NCBI GenBank assembly: GCA_035566895.1
Contig: DATMQA010000059.1
Span: 1-42,321, forward strand
Direction: 5' to 3'
From: DATMQA01 sp035566895
GTDB taxonomy: Bacteria; Verrucomicrobiota; Verrucomicrobiia; Limisphaerales; UBA8199
DNA: 42,321 nucleotides
This document shows, piece after piece, positions 42,245 through 42,321 of this stretch; position 1 is the stretch's first letter, and each line of letters begins with the position of its first letter. The notes under the pieces are model-generated. The model saw only the letters and a program-made list of their open reading frames with translations, was not told where the DNA came from and did no database searches. The translations under genes and the position numbers were made by a program.

Positions 42245-42274
42245 GCGTGATGCGTGATGCGTGATGCGTGAACA
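42242..42274. repeat. GTGATGC heptamer array at a start codon
   Basis: Three perfect GTGATGC units (42247-42267) followed by GTGAACA (42268-42274), with the ATG of the CNNM gene on the minus strand in a degenerate unit to the left. Confidence 0.8.
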
Positions 42275-42284
42275 CCGCTAGGCG

Positions 42285-42316
42285 CGTAGCGCAGATTTCC
42301 AATCTGCTGTAGCGCC
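42285..42316. repeat. palindromic dispersed repeat, truncated at window edge
   Basis: GCGTAGCGC at 42285-42293 precedes GCAGATT-TCC-AATCTGC (about 42291-42307) and a TGTAGCGCC end, a hairpin. It continues outside the window. Confidence 0.45.
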
Positions 42317-42321
42317 GAATT

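Overview
The window reads as a chromosomal contig of a high-GC Verrucomicrobiota bacterium, most like the Limisphaerales/Pedosphaera group. The evidence is two PEP-CTERM secreted proteins, a TIGR03790-type protein, an NHL-repeat protein with the C-terminal 'W/F-Q-xS-T-N-L' module common in these bacteria, a DUF1080 / Gfo-Idh-MocA / TIM-barrel sugar cluster, DUF2851, and genes mostly without Shine-Dalgarno sites. The placement is inferred from gene content; there is no rRNA.

Positions 1-7681 are accessory DNA ending exactly at the 3' end of a tRNA-Met(CAU) gene (7682-7756, minus). The part read rightwards holds a short HTH-like ORF coupled by ATGA to a RepA-like AAA ATPase with a C-terminal winged helix. 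The 3' end of this rep gene carries two adjacent inverted repeats built on TGAGAC/GTCTCA hexamers, a candidate origin. Small coupled ORFs, a Nu1-like small terminase, a small HTH protein, a possible scaffold and a P22-like coat protein follow. No integrase, large terminase, portal or tail gene is visible, so this resembles a phage satellite. Its right end carries a possible defence module: an AlbA_2 protein divergent from a coiled-coil protein with two membrane segments.

Positions 7682-19162 hold chromosomal genes: a Tat-exported TIM-barrel protein, the ABC-F ATPase Uup, an HtrA/DegP-type protease, DUF2851, IF-3 with a long tail and TTG start, RecA, a PEP-CTERM protein and an NHL-propeller protein. 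The last two have textbook sigma-70-like promoters. Positions 19273-24450 hold a TIGR03790 protein, a second PEP-CTERM paralogue and a DUF2167 protein fused to a membrane-anchored coiled-coil tail.

Positions 24782-29308 are a minus-strand run: neutral ceramidase-like protein, sugar isomerase-like TIM barrel, Gfo/Idh/MocA oxidoreductase and a DUF1080 hydrolase. Then come a GNAT acetyltransferase, a small unknown protein, a cation/Ca2+ exchanger-like membrane protein, korA-korB with a small partner, a TPR-like anchored protein, a CruF-type carotenoid protein, a 796-residue unknown protein and two CNNM/CBS proteins.

The most striking unexplained structure is a set of short degenerate tandem arrays, mostly with a strict 7-base period (also 6 and 9), sitting at gene junctions. 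Each has its own unit (GTGANNN, GGACNNT, CCAAANN, CCGAANN, NTTAACYCA, TCGTNC). Several are paired as inverted arms, and they supply the stop codon or start codon of flanking genes or a C-terminal tail. A second, REP-like palindrome family is also present.
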